This document shows positions 1-8,643 of a DNA stretch of 64,000 bases, piece after piece; the first letter of the stretch is position 1; each line of letters opens with the position of its first letter. Below the pieces are notes generated by a model that did no database searches, was not told the DNA's origin, and was given only the letters and a program-made list of their open reading frames with translations. Location: assembly GCF_900016645.1 (NCBI RefSeq), contig NZ_CDGJ01000078.1. One strand, 5' to 3'. Origin of the DNA: Acididesulfobacillus acetoxydans (GTDB lineage: Bacteria > Bacillota > Desulfitobacteriia > Desulfitobacteriales > Desulfitobacteriaceae). Position numbers and translations under genes: made by a program.

Positions 1-252
1 ATCCAGACAGTGGCCGACGGCCTGCGAGGCTTGGGTGCGGACGTTGAGGAACTCCCGGACGGATTGCGCATCCGGGGCAAAAAGCGCTTGCCGGGTGGAA
101 GGGCCAAAAGTTACGGCGATCACCGTCTGGCGATGTCCTGGGCCGTGGCCGGACTCCTATCCCAGGAGGGAGTGGCCGTCGAAGGGATGGAAGCGGCGGC
201 TGTGTCCTTCCCGGATTTTCTCGCGGTTTTGGACCAAATCGTGAAGCGCTGA
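1..252 (+). CDS. aroA: 3-phosphoshikimate 1-carboxyvinyltransferase (EPSP synthase), 3' end only
   Basis: This is the last 83 codons of a gene that begins before the window; frame 1 is open from base 1. The shikimate-pathway enzyme joins shikimate-3-phosphate and phosphoenolpyruvate. The visible part has the C-terminal family signature: YGDHR, then a run of small residues and VSFPDF close to the end. The next gene starts 211 bp downstream, so this may be the last gene of an aromatic amino acid operon. The identification rests on the C-terminal motifs only, but they are characteristic. Confidence 0.9.
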   Translation: MQTVADGLRGLGADVEELPDGLRIRGKKRLPGGRAKSYGDHRLAMSWAVAGLLSQEGVAVEGMEAAAVSFPDFLAVLDQIVKR

Positions 253-463
253 CATTCTCCTGCCCAGCATCCTAAGGGCGTTCAGCCCGGTTGCTCTCAA
301 TCTGCATAGCCGCAACGAAATCCATTTTATCAGACGGGGTCTGCACAAGGATATTTCTTGCAGCACAAGAATAATAATAAGGATCCGGGGGCAGTTTCTT
401 TAGAGCCCGGGCGGGGTGTATCGGGACCGAGATGCGAGGGCGCGGAAAATGGGGTGACAGGGG

Positions 464-1447
464 ATGCCCAAAGAGCTGACCCATTGGCAGGTGGCCCGCG
501 GAGCGGTCAGCGGGGGAGTAGCGGGGCCGGTGCGCGATTTAATTGCCCAAGCGCCGGATCTTTATTACTTGGGGGCGGTGGCTCATGACATTCCGTTTTA
601 TGATTTATCGGCAGCGGCCGGAGTGAGCTTGGAGCGCATGGGCAATCACTTGCACGGGGTCAACGGGGAAAATACCCTGGTTCCGCTCTGCGATATATTG
701 ACCGAGTCCTTGCGGGAGCCGGGGAAAGATTATCTTTTGGCTTTCTGCTTGGGGCTGTTGACGCATTTTGTGACGGACAGCACCTTCCATCCCGCGGTCT
801 ACTATTTAAGCGGCAATTACTTTGACCCCGACCCGGCCCGGCGCAATCGGGCTGTCTTTCACCACCGCCTCTTGGAGACAGGGTTGGACCTCTGGTTGCA
901 GACCCGCCAGCCTTTGCTCTATTCCCAGAGCCTGGCCGGCTTGTGGCGTTCTGCGGGTCGGCGTGGCCAAGAAGCATTGAGTCTCTTAATCGAACGTTAC
1001 GCGCCGGCCGGCGATGAGGGGAGCCGCAGGCATTTTTGGCGGGCCTGGCGCAATCAGCGGCTTCTGCAGAGTGCGTTCAAATGGTCCGTCCCTTGGCGGA
1101 TTTTGCGGTTCTATCGCAGGTTGGGACACCCCGGCGGCGCTAAACTGGAAGCGCTTTTCTATCCGCAGCCTCTGAACCTATCTTTCTTTGAGACTCGGGC
1201 AGCCTGGCGTCATCCGGTGAGCGGAGATCTGAATGAGACTACACTGCCCGCTCTCTTCGCCGCCAGCGTCGAGAAAGCGATCGACCTGTTCAACAAACTG
1301 GGGGCACGTCCCCCACAGGCTTGGGCGGATTTTTTACGTACCCTTCCTCCGGTCTCTTTGGAAACCGGGCTGGCCTATGTGCCGGTGACGGAAATGAAAT
1401 ATTTCCTGGAGGAAGATATCAGCAGGAGCTTGCAGAAATCTCCTTAG
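464..1447 (+). CDS. Zinc-dependent phospholipase C-like protein
   Basis: A 327-residue protein resembling the Zn_dep_PLPC family (bacterial phospholipase C fold). Likely metal ligands are visible in the order the fold uses: His7, His41-Asp42, His62/His64, and a His101-x3-Asp105-x3-His109 motif in LLTHFVTDSTFHP. There is no signal peptide, so it is probably cytoplasmic, unlike the secreted toxins of the family. The ATG follows GGGGTGACAGGGG. Its substrate is unknown. The metal motif is seen; the phospholipid role is only a family-level inference. Confidence 0.75.
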   Translation: MPKELTHWQVARGAVSGGVAGPVRDLIAQAPDLYYLGAVAHDIPFYDLSAAAGVSLERMGNHLHGVNGENTLVPLCDILTESLREPGKDYLLAFCLGLLTHFVTDSTFHPAVYYLSGNYFDPDPARRNRAVFHHRLLETGLDLWLQTRQPLLYSQSLAGLWRSAGRRGQEALSLLIERYAPAGDEGSRRHFWRAWRNQRLLQSAFKWSVPWRILRFYRRLGHPGGAKLEALFYPQPLNLSFFETRAAWRHPVSGDLNETTLPALFAASVEKAIDLFNKLGARPPQAWADFLRTLPPVSLETGLAYVPVTEMKYFLEEDISRSLQKSP

Positions 1448-1768
1448 AAGGTTGGGGGACTCTGGTTCCGGGGGACTCTGGTTCCGGGAGACTCAGGTTC
1501 CGGGTTCTTGCGGGGCCGAGCAGGGTTCACCGGCGGGCTTTTGCGGGGTACAACGCATCGCTTCAGACTGATCGGATGAACCGGCCGGCAGAAGCTGCCA
1601 TAAAGGTGTATACTGGTGAAAGCAGAGGTTTACACTCTAACTGCGATGGAAGCCTAGGTGCGGGAATGGCTCTGAAAGAGGTCAACCACCCCATGCTTAA
1701 AGACGTCTGAAGAGTCTGAAGCCAGTGGCTTCCGCGCGAAGCGTTGGGTAAAGGAGGAAGCAGGCGGC
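1448..1768 (+). repeat. Intergenic region with short tandem repeat
   Basis: This 321-bp gap has a G-rich tandem repeat at about 1455-1507, with a unit close to GGGGACTCTGGTTCC in two good copies and one decayed copy. No convincing promoter or gene was found. The open frame that runs through here overlaps the end of the phospholipase gene in another frame and looks accidental. Confidence 0.5.
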
Positions 1769-2419
1769 ATGCGCTTTGAGAGAGTGCTTTGGGATTTGGA
1801 CGGGACATTGACCGATCCGAAGGTGGGTATCACCCGCTCGGTGCGCTACGCTTTGACGCGGTTGGGTTATCCGGCTCCGGAGGAGGATCTCCTGGAGTGG
1901 GTCATCGGGCCCCCGTTGGTCGTCAGTTTCCGCTTGCTTCTGGGGACTGAGGACGAAAACCTGCTGCGGCAGGCGGTCGAACTGTACCGGGAAAGGTTCG
2001 TGACGAAGGGGATGTTCGAGAACACCGTTTATCCCGGCATTCCCGAACTCTTGGCCGATTTGGAAGCGGAAGGCGTCCAGCTTCAGGTTGTTACATCCAA
2101 GCCCAGGGTGTTCGCCGAAAAGATCCTGGAGCACTTCCGGCTGAGGAGTTTTTTCCGGCGCGTTATCGGCAGCGAACTGGACGGAAGCCGGACGGATAAA
2201 GAAGAACTCGTGGGTGAGGCCCTGCGCGGCCTTCCTCTTTCCGCCCGGGCGCAAACGGCGATGGTGGGGGACCGCTCCTTTGATGTTCAAGGCGCGCGTC
2301 GGAATGGTATTGCCGCCATCTTTGTGCGTTACGGCTACGGCCAGCCGGAGGAGGCGGAGCGGTCAGGCCCCGACTATGAGGTGGCAAGTGTGGAGGAACT
2401 GCGTTCCCTTTTGCTCTGA
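1769..2419 (+). CDS. HAD-superfamily hydrolase, phosphoglycolate phosphatase-like
   Basis: A 216-residue HAD phosphatase. Motif I is WDLDGTLTD with nucleophile Asp9 and acid Asp11. Motif II is the VVTSKP segment near residue 110, and motif IV is GDRSFDVQGARRNG near residue 168. An alpha-helical cap domain lies between motifs I and II, as in Gph/PpaX enzymes. PpaX-type members hydrolyse pyrophosphate formed during HPr(Ser) dephosphorylation and Gph members hydrolyse 2-phosphoglycolate; sequence alone does not decide. The start follows AAAGGAGG with good spacing. Confidence 0.85.
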   Translation: MRFERVLWDLDGTLTDPKVGITRSVRYALTRLGYPAPEEDLLEWVIGPPLVVSFRLLLGTEDENLLRQAVELYRERFVTKGMFENTVYPGIPELLADLEAEGVQLQVVTSKPRVFAEKILEHFRLRSFFRRVIGSELDGSRTDKEELVGEALRGLPLSARAQTAMVGDRSFDVQGARRNGIAAIFVRYGYGQPEEAERSGPDYEVASVEELRSLLL

Positions 2420-2425
2420 ATCCCG

Positions 2426-2431
2426 TATAAT
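2426..2431 (+). promoter_or_regulatory. Possible -10 box upstream of the CPBP protease
   Basis: A perfect TATAAT lies just after the HAD gene stop and 69 bp before the protease start. No good -35 is seen at 16-18 bp, so this is only a candidate. Confidence 0.3.
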
Positions 2432-2499
2432 AGGGATCGTGGGGCGGGCGGGGGGCTCCGTTGCTTTCCCCCCGAATTTGGCGCAAAGGGGTCTTAGGG

Positions 2500-3210
2500 A
2501 TGGACGAACCTGAAACAGTGGTTCCGGTGGTTCGGGTCAGGCGTTTGGGCTGGCGCGACCTGGGCATTGTCATCTTGGGGATTATCGTCATTTATGCGGT
2601 TCTCGGCGGCCTCACTTTCTGGTTGTCCGCCCGCTGGAAAAACGAACAGGTCTTGGTTTACGCCAACGGCTTTGCCACCCAGGCTTCTTTCCTCGGCTTG
2701 ATTTGCTTCCTGAAAAGAGTCAGGCACTGGACCTGGGCGGATCTGGGCTGGCGCCGCGTGGCCGTAAAGCCGCTTCTGGGCAGGATCGTAGGGCTCTATA
2801 TTTTCGCCTGGGTGATCAATGTAGCCTATGCCGTGGTCATTTACAAATATGGAATTTCTCTGCCGAAGAAGGATGTATACACGGTGCTCCTGACCCATGT
2901 CTCCGCTTTAACCCTGCTCCTAAACGTGCTTTTGGCGGCAGTGCTGGCCCCGATGATTGAGGAGACACTCTTTCGCGGCATCATTTTCAGCAGCCTGAAA
3001 TCCTACTTCGGACCGGGGACGGCAGCGGTCCTCAGCGCTGCTTTGTTTTCCGGTTTGCATCTTCAACTGGTGGGCTTCATTCCCCGTTTTGTCCTGGGTC
3101 TCATGCTGGCCTATCTCTATTCCAAGAATCGTTCTCTCTACCCCTCTATGGTTTTCCACTCCCTGAATAACCTGGTGGCCACCCTGCTCATGGCAGGAAT
3201 TACCGGGTAG
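2500..3210 (+). CDS. CPBP family intramembrane metalloprotease
   Basis: A polytopic membrane protein of 236 residues with the CAAX-protease/bacteriocin-processing (CPBP, Abi) motifs. EE154-155 and Arg159 form EExxxR in MIEETLFRG, Phe183-x3-His187 follows, and His220-x3-Asn224 closes the site. The ATG at 2500 is preferred over an in-frame TTG at 2461 because AAAGGGG sits 8 bp before it. Bacterial members are intramembrane endopeptidases linked to bacteriocin self-immunity or signalling; the substrate here is unknown. Confidence 0.85.
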   Translation: MDEPETVVPVVRVRRLGWRDLGIVILGIIVIYAVLGGLTFWLSARWKNEQVLVYANGFATQASFLGLICFLKRVRHWTWADLGWRRVAVKPLLGRIVGLYIFAWVINVAYAVVIYKYGISLPKKDVYTVLLTHVSALTLLLNVLLAAVLAPMIEETLFRGIIFSSLKSYFGPGTAAVLSAALFSGLHLQLVGFIPRFVLGLMLAYLYSKNRSLYPSMVFHSLNNLVATLLMAGITG

Positions 3211-3542
3211 GAATTACCGGGCAGATACTTGGGCCGCATTCCCATGGCAACAGAGAACAAGGGGTCTTTTCTTTCCCGACTGAGGAACGTCGGCCGCAAG
3301 ACCATGATTGTCCGCGAGACGATAATTTTCCCGGACGATAACAATCCGCCCGGGGATTTGCGTAGGAGCCGGCGACAGAGCGTAAGGCCCCACGGAAGCC
3401 CCCCGTTGCGGGGAAGGACGGGTGGCTTGCCTGATCTCTTTATGCTATAATGGCTTTGGTCCGGATGGACGGGGTCTTATGTTAAGGCATTGGTCCTGAC
3501 GGACGAGGTCCTAAATAAGGTCTGGGATAAGGAGCAACGGCC
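3211..3542 (+). promoter_or_regulatory. Intergenic region with extended -10 promoter for cmk
   Basis: This 332-bp gap contains an extended -10 element, TGC-TATAAT (TG at 3443-3444, TATAAT at 3446-3451), about 90 bp before cmk. The -35 is weak, as is usual for extended -10 promoters. A short open frame at 3229-3450 has no RBS or recognisable content and was not called. Nothing else is seen here. Confidence 0.45.
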
Positions 3543-4232
3543 TTGGCAAACGGATTGGAAGAGGGAAAAGAAGGCAGCCGGCAGATCGCCATCGACGGCC
3601 CGGCGGGCTCGGGCAAAAGTACCGTAGCCAAAAAAGTAGCGGAGCGCCTGGGGATTTTTTATCTCGATACCGGTGCGATGTACCGGGCCCTGGCTTACAA
3701 GGCCGTAAAAAATAAAGTGCCTTTAACCGATGAGGAGCTTGTCTCACGTTTAGCCTATGAAACGGACATATATTTTTCGAAGGAACGAGGCGTTTGGTGC
3801 GACGGGGAGGACGTGACCCAAGCCATCCGGACTCCCGAGGTCAGCCGGGCGGTATCCCTGGTGGCGTCCTACCCGGGTGTGCGCAAGCGTCTGGTCGAGT
3901 TGCAGCAGGCCGAGGCGGAGCGTCGGAGTATCGTGATGGACGGCCGTGATATCGGGACCCACGTGCTGCCGCAGGCGGGGTTGAAGATTTTTCTCACGGC
4001 CGAGCCGGAGGTGAGGGCTCGCCGGCGCTGGCAGGAACTCAAAAGCTCGGGCAAGGAAGCGAGTTTGGCTGAAGTCGTGCGCGACCTGGAGGAAAGGGAC
4101 CGGCAGGACCGAAACAGGGTGGCTTCTCCCCTGCGGGCTGCACCGGACGCGGTCATTCTCGACACGACCCGTTTGGACATTGAGGAAACCGTGGCCAGGA
4201 TTTTGGACATGGCCCGGGGGGGTTTGAGATGA
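3543..4232 (+). CDS. cmk: Cytidylate kinase
   Basis: A 229-residue enzyme that phosphorylates CMP/dCMP with ATP in pyrimidine nucleotide supply. The P-loop GPAGSGKS is at residues 19-26, and the CMP-binding DTGAMYRA and DGRDIGT motifs follow. The C-terminal lid segment RRWQEL...RDRQDR carries the expected basic residues. The start is TTG with AAGGAG 6 bp upstream. The stop overlaps plsC by 4 bp (ATGA), so the two are translationally coupled. cmk next to an S1-type gene is a common Firmicute arrangement. Confidence 0.95.
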   Translation: MANGLEEGKEGSRQIAIDGPAGSGKSTVAKKVAERLGIFYLDTGAMYRALAYKAVKNKVPLTDEELVSRLAYETDIYFSKERGVWCDGEDVTQAIRTPEVSRAVSLVASYPGVRKRLVELQQAEAERRSIVMDGRDIGTHVLPQAGLKIFLTAEPEVRARRRWQELKSSGKEASLAEVVRDLEERDRQDRNRVASPLRAAPDAVILDTTRLDIEETVARILDMARGGLR

Positions 4233-4813
4233 CACTTTACGGTTTTGCCAGGAGATTCTTTCGCACTTTCTTTCAGCTGAAGGGGTGGAAAATAGAGGGC
4301 CTCGAGAATATACCGAAGAAGGGCCCCGTCATCCTGGCCGTCAACCATATCAGCAACTGGGATCCGGTCTTGGTCGGCTGCGGCTTAAACCGGCAAGTTT
4401 CCTACATGGCCAAAGAGGAGTTATTTTCTGTGCCTTTCTTGGGCTGGGCCATTCGGAAAGTGGGAGCGTTTCCGGTCAACCGGGCGCAAGCGGACACCGG
4501 GGCTATCCGGCAGGCTTTGGCGATCCTGAAAGAAGACCGGGTATTGGGCCTCTTTCCGGAAGGGACCCGGTCCAAAACGGGAGACGTACAAAGAGCACTG
4601 CCCGGGGTGGTGCTGATCATGGACAGGAGCAAAGCCCCCGTGGTGCCGGTCAAAGTGCGGGGGACCAACCGCCTGTTAAGGGGAGGCAGGGGAGGGCTGA
4701 GACTGGTAGTGGGCAAGCCTTTGACCCTTGATCAACTCAAAGCGCCGGAGGGTGTCGCGAACCGGAGGGAATGGGTGGCTGAGCGCATCATGCGGGCAAT
4801 TGATGAACTTTAA
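4229..4813 (+). CDS. plsC: 1-acyl-sn-glycerol-3-phosphate acyltransferase
   Basis: A 194-residue membrane-associated acyltransferase that converts lysophosphatidate to phosphatidate. Block I is NHISNWDP with catalytic His40 and Asp45 (Hx4D), and block III is FPEGTRS at 109-115, which binds the glycerol phosphate. It is coupled to cmk through an ATGA overlap. With plsY and gpsA farther downstream it supplies most of the phospholipid entry pathway in this block. Confidence 0.92.
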   Translation: MTLYGFARRFFRTFFQLKGWKIEGLENIPKKGPVILAVNHISNWDPVLVGCGLNRQVSYMAKEELFSVPFLGWAIRKVGAFPVNRAQADTGAIRQALAILKEDRVLGLFPEGTRSKTGDVQRALPGVVLIMDRSKAPVVPVKVRGTNRLLRGGRGGLRLVVGKPLTLDQLKAPEGVANRREWVAERIMRAIDEL

Positions 4814-5090
4814 CCCTGCATTTTTTTACGTATCAGGGGTACCTTAACTATCAGAGAAACCGTGACGATATGAGGGGGAACCATGGCGAAGAGAAAATCA
4901 TCGGCAGTGTATCAATCCTTGTGCCTTAGAGAAAAATGACCGTAGAGTTGAAAAGCAGAGGGCTTCAGGGCGGCAGAAAAGTTGTACCCGCCCAAGAGGG
5001 GAAAAAACACGGCCCGGAGAAGGATTTTCCGCGCTCCGTGGCGAAGTATTCCGGTAGGCTGTTGGTCACAGGTTGTTGGGAGGGACTGGG

Positions 5091-7169
5091 TTGAGAGTTA
5101 TTCGAGCCGCGAAAGCCGGGTTTTGCTTCGGAGTTAAGAGGGCATTGGAGTTGGCGGAACGCACGGCTGGGGTTTCGGAGACGGTATCGCTCGGGCCTCT
5201 TATTCATAATCAGCAGGTCGTCGAACGCATGGCGGAAAAAGGGTTGCGGGTGGTTGACACTCTGGACGGCCTGGGGCGGACTCCGACCCTGATCGTCCGT
5301 TCGCACGGGCTGCCGCCTTCCGTCTACGAGACGGCCCGGCGCGCGGCCATGGAAATAGTGGACGCGACTTGCCCGTTTGTGCAAAAAGCCCAGCGTCTAG
5401 CCGCGGAAGCCGCCGAGGTAAGCCAGGTTATCGTCGTGGGTGACAAAAACCATCCCGAAGTTCAGGGTATTTTGGGTTGGGCCGGCCCGAGGGCCATCGC
5501 GATCGAAAAGTTGGAGGAAGCGCGGGAGCTGCCGTATTTTTCTTCCCTTGCGGTCCTGGCGCAGACGACCCAGCCCGCGGAAAACTTCCGCCGGATCGTC
5601 AGCGAGCTGGAGAACCATACGGATTCCCTCACCGTGCACAATACCATTTGCAACGCCACGGAGGAGCGCCAGACGGCGGCACGGGAATTGGCGAAAACGG
5701 TGGACGTTATGGTCGTGGCGGGAGGACGTAACAGCGCGAATACGCGGAAGCTGGCTGACATCTGCGCTGGGCTGACGCGGACATACCTGATAGAAACAGC
5801 TGTGGAATTGCAAAAAATCTGGTTTGCGGGGGCCGTAACCGCCGGCTTGACGGCCGGGGCTTCCACACCGGATTGGATTATTGAGGAGGTTTACAGGAAG
5901 ATGGCAGAAATGAACGAAATGGATTCCCAAACAATGGCGACTGAATCGGTCCGGGAGGAGGAGCCCGCCGAAGAGACGGCGGCAGACCTTGAGCATGCGG
6001 ATCTTGAGCATAAGGAAAGGAACATGGAGTCCTGGGATGAAGGGTTGCAGGGCATTCACCGGGGCGCGCTGGTAAGCGGAACGGTCGTCAAGATCACGGA
6101 CGACGAAGTTTTTGTCGACATCGGCTGGAAATCAGAGGGAGTTATCTCTTTACGGGAACTATCCGTGGCCAAGGTACATAAACCGGAAGAAGTCGTGTCC
6201 CTGGGGGATTCGATAACCGCGCTCGTCCTGCGGGTCGAGAATGAAGAGGGGTATCCTGTGCTCTCCAAGCGCCGGGCCGGTGAAATGGAGGCTGTACAGC
6301 ACCTGGAGGAAGTTTACGAGAACAAGGGCGAGATCCGGGCCAAAGTAGCGGAAGTGGTCAAGGGCGGGCTCTTGGTGGATGTGGGCATGCGCGGTTTTGT
6401 GCCGGCGTCACAGATTCAGTTGAATTATGTGGAAGACTTAAACCAATTCCTGGGTCAGACTTTACGACTCAGGATCATTGATTTCGATCGGGACAAGAAG
6501 AAAGTCGTTCTCTCGCAGAAAGTGATCCTGGGTGAGGAGCAGAGCAGCAAACGCGCCCACCTGCTGGAAACTCTGCAGGAGGGTGAAACTGTCCAAGGGA
6601 TCGTGCGCCGTTTGACGAGTTTCGGAGCCTTTGTTGACATCGGCGGGATTGACGGGCTCTTGCATGTTTCCGATATGGCTTATTCGAGGGTTAAACACCC
6701 TTCGGAGATAGTCCAGGTAGGGGAGGAGATCGAGGTTCGGGTCCTGCGCATTGATCGTGAGAACGGCAAGATTTCCTTGGGGTTGAAACAGCTCAAGGAG
6801 AGCCCCTGGGCCAGCGCCGCCGAGAAATACCCGGTGGGCTCCATGGTCAGCGGCAAAGTCGTGCGTTTGGCCCCCTTCGGAGCTTTTGTCCAGCTGGAAG
6901 ACGGTATTGACGCCCTCATTCATATTTCTCAGCTGGCGGATCATCGTATCGCCAAGGTGGAAGACGCGGTTCAGGTAGGTGATATGATCAGCGCCAAAGT
7001 CATTGAGGTGAAAGCGGGTGAGAAGCGGATCAGTTTGAGCATCCGCGAAGCGCTCAATGAAGCGGCGGCCCGGAACAATGCCGAGGCTCTGGCAGCTCAG
7101 GAGGATGTGGCGCCGGTGACAATCGGCGAGGCACTGTCCGGAACTCCCGCCGAGGAGCGCGAGGACTAA
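5091..7169 (+). CDS. ispH: Fusion of 4-hydroxy-3-methylbut-2-enyl diphosphate reductase (IspH) and ribosomal protein S1
   Basis: One 692-residue reading frame joins IspH (about residues 1-280) to a four-repeat S1 protein (about 325-670). The IspH half has the three cysteines that bind its 4Fe-4S cluster: Cys12 in GFCFGV, Cys94 in DATCPF and Cys187 in NTICNATEERQ. It makes IPP and DMAPP in the MEP pathway. The second half carries four S1 RNA-binding folds; repeats 3 and 4 have the typical SFGAFVDIG and PFGAFVQLE signatures. The acidic linker (EEEPAEE...) separates the halves. TTG at 5091 is favoured by GGGAGGG just upstream, over TTG at 5073. This fusion is known in Clostridia. Confidence 0.93.
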   Translation: MRVIRAAKAGFCFGVKRALELAERTAGVSETVSLGPLIHNQQVVERMAEKGLRVVDTLDGLGRTPTLIVRSHGLPPSVYETARRAAMEIVDATCPFVQKAQRLAAEAAEVSQVIVVGDKNHPEVQGILGWAGPRAIAIEKLEEARELPYFSSLAVLAQTTQPAENFRRIVSELENHTDSLTVHNTICNATEERQTAARELAKTVDVMVVAGGRNSANTRKLADICAGLTRTYLIETAVELQKIWFAGAVTAGLTAGASTPDWIIEEVYRKMAEMNEMDSQTMATESVREEEPAEETAADLEHADLEHKERNMESWDEGLQGIHRGALVSGTVVKITDDEVFVDIGWKSEGVISLRELSVAKVHKPEEVVSLGDSITALVLRVENEEGYPVLSKRRAGEMEAVQHLEEVYENKGEIRAKVAEVVKGGLLVDVGMRGFVPASQIQLNYVEDLNQFLGQTLRLRIIDFDRDKKKVVLSQKVILGEEQSSKRAHLLETLQEGETVQGIVRRLTSFGAFVDIGGIDGLLHVSDMAYSRVKHPSEIVQVGEEIEVRVLRIDRENGKISLGLKQLKESPWASAAEKYPVGSMVSGKVVRLAPFGAFVQLEDGIDALIHISQLADHRIAKVEDAVQVGDMISAKVIEVKAGEKRISLSIREALNEAAARNNAEALAAQEDVAPVTIGEALSGTPAEERED

Positions 7170-7219
7170 TCCGGGTTGCAACTTCACAGGTTGCAACGCT
7201 TTTGAAGGATACAAAGGAT

Positions 7220-7253
7220 ACGACTTCTTACTCCTTCCGGAGTGAGAAGTCGT
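7220..7253 (+). terminator. Hairpin between ispH-rpsA and the SEDS gene
   Basis: A 15-bp stem with one G-T pair (7220-7234 with 7239-7253) and a TTCC loop. The T-run after it is short (TTTACG), so it may be a weak terminator or an mRNA-processing or stability hairpin. Confidence 0.5.
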
Positions 7254-7286
7254 TTACGTATTCGCGTCGGAGGAAGGGAGATTTGG

Positions 7287-8471
7287 ATGCAGGAGCGACG
7301 GCAGAACCGGACCCGAGCCAACAAGCGCGTACTCCCCGCCCCGCAGGGATTGGATTTTGCCCTAGTCTTTTTGAGCGTGGCTCTTTTGGCTTTCGGCTTA
7401 ATCATGGTGCTCAGTTCCGGGGCCGTGAACGCATTCGACATAACCCATGACAGTTATTACTACCTCTTCCAGCAGTTGAAGTGGACGGGGTTGGGCGGGG
7501 CTCTCGCCGTCATCGCCGTCATGGTTCCCTTCACCTTCTGGCGCAGGCTGGCGGGGGTGGGGATGCTTGTCACCTATGTTTTGTTGATTCTCGTACTCTA
7601 TACCCACGCGGGTATTGTGACTTCAGGGTCGGCCCGCTGGCTCAGAATCGCCGGTCTCAGCATCCAGCCTTCGGAAATTGCCAAGCTCTCCGTGATTCTC
7701 TTCTTTGCCCACACCCTAGAGCGCTATCCGGCGCGAAAACTGCGGGACTTGGCGGTTCCCCTGGCGGCCTTGCTCCCGGTCCTCTTCTTGATCTACAAAC
7801 AACCGGACCTGGGAACGATGCTGGTGCTGCTCTTTACGGCCGGAGCCATGTTTTTGCAGACGGATTTGGCGGCAGGCTGGTTTGCCGTGGCTCTTCCGGC
7901 CGCCGGGATACTTGGCACCATTCTCGTGCGGCATCAGCCTTATCAATGGAAGCGTATTCTCGTCTGGCTCAATCCCTGGGCCTACCCCAATGCCGGCTAT
8001 CAGATTACCAACGCCGAGATAGCTCTTGGTTCGGGGGGCCTCTTCGGGGTGGGGTTGGGGAGGAGCATGCAGAAATACGGTTTTCTGCCCGCAAACCACA
8101 CGGATACCATTTTTGCCATAGTGGGTGAGGAACTGGGACTGGCAGGGGCCTTGGCCCTTATTATCCTCTTTGCGCTCTGGATCGTCAGGGGATTTCAGAT
8201 CGCGCGCAGCTGCCCGGACCGCTTCGGCCGTTTGCTGGCCTTCGGCATCACCTCCAGCCTGGCCGTCCAGGCGGCCATGAACCTGGCCGTGGTCACGGGT
8301 GTCATACCGGTGACCGGGGTAACCTTGCCTCTGATCTCATACGGCGGGAATTCCCTCTTAATCACACTGGTGGAGTTGGGTATTCTGCTGAATATCTCCC
8401 GTTACCGCACTCTGCCGCAAAGCCGTAAGTCTGCCGGCAGGACATCCGGTCACAGCGGGTTGAGTCAGTGA
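7287..8471 (+). CDS. SEDS-family peptidoglycan glycosyltransferase (FtsW/RodA/SpoVE type)
   Basis: A 394-residue polytopic membrane protein of the SEDS family, which polymerises lipid II with a partner class B PBP. Family motifs are the SGSARWL...QPSEIAKL segment, the PDLGT loop and the FLPANHTDTIFAIVGEELG loop, followed by the C-terminal TGVTLPLISYGG motif. These favour an FtsW/SpoVE rather than RodA assignment, but no septal or spore partner gene is adjacent. ATG at 7287 is chosen over an upstream GTG at 7242 because GGAGGAAGGGAG is well placed and the upstream start lies inside a hairpin. Confidence 0.88.
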   Translation: MQERRQNRTRANKRVLPAPQGLDFALVFLSVALLAFGLIMVLSSGAVNAFDITHDSYYYLFQQLKWTGLGGALAVIAVMVPFTFWRRLAGVGMLVTYVLLILVLYTHAGIVTSGSARWLRIAGLSIQPSEIAKLSVILFFAHTLERYPARKLRDLAVPLAALLPVLFLIYKQPDLGTMLVLLFTAGAMFLQTDLAAGWFAVALPAAGILGTILVRHQPYQWKRILVWLNPWAYPNAGYQITNAEIALGSGGLFGVGLGRSMQKYGFLPANHTDTIFAIVGEELGLAGALALIILFALWIVRGFQIARSCPDRFGRLLAFGITSSLAVQAAMNLAVVTGVIPVTGVTLPLISYGGNSLLITLVELGILLNISRYRTLPQSRKSAGRTSGHSGLSQ

Positions 8472-8643
8472 GAGCGAGAACCGTGATAGCGGAGTCCGGA
8501 GACAGCGTAGAAGAAGGATTCGGACGCTGCCGGCCTATCGTGGCCTGGGCCGGTCGGAAGCTGTGAGAAGAATTGCCATGGACGATGAAAACTTCGTTTC
8601 TTGGGAAGAATAAGGAATGATGCACATGAAGGAGGAGAATCCT

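Noticed and set aside
1321..1710. Open frame of 129 codons overlapping the phospholipase gene end
   Set aside because: It has no RBS and no homology, and half of it lies inside a recognised gene in another frame.
4883..4939. An 18-codon frame with a good RBS (GAGGGGG) before ispH-rpsA
   Set aside because: Too short and compositionally plain to support as a gene without conservation data.
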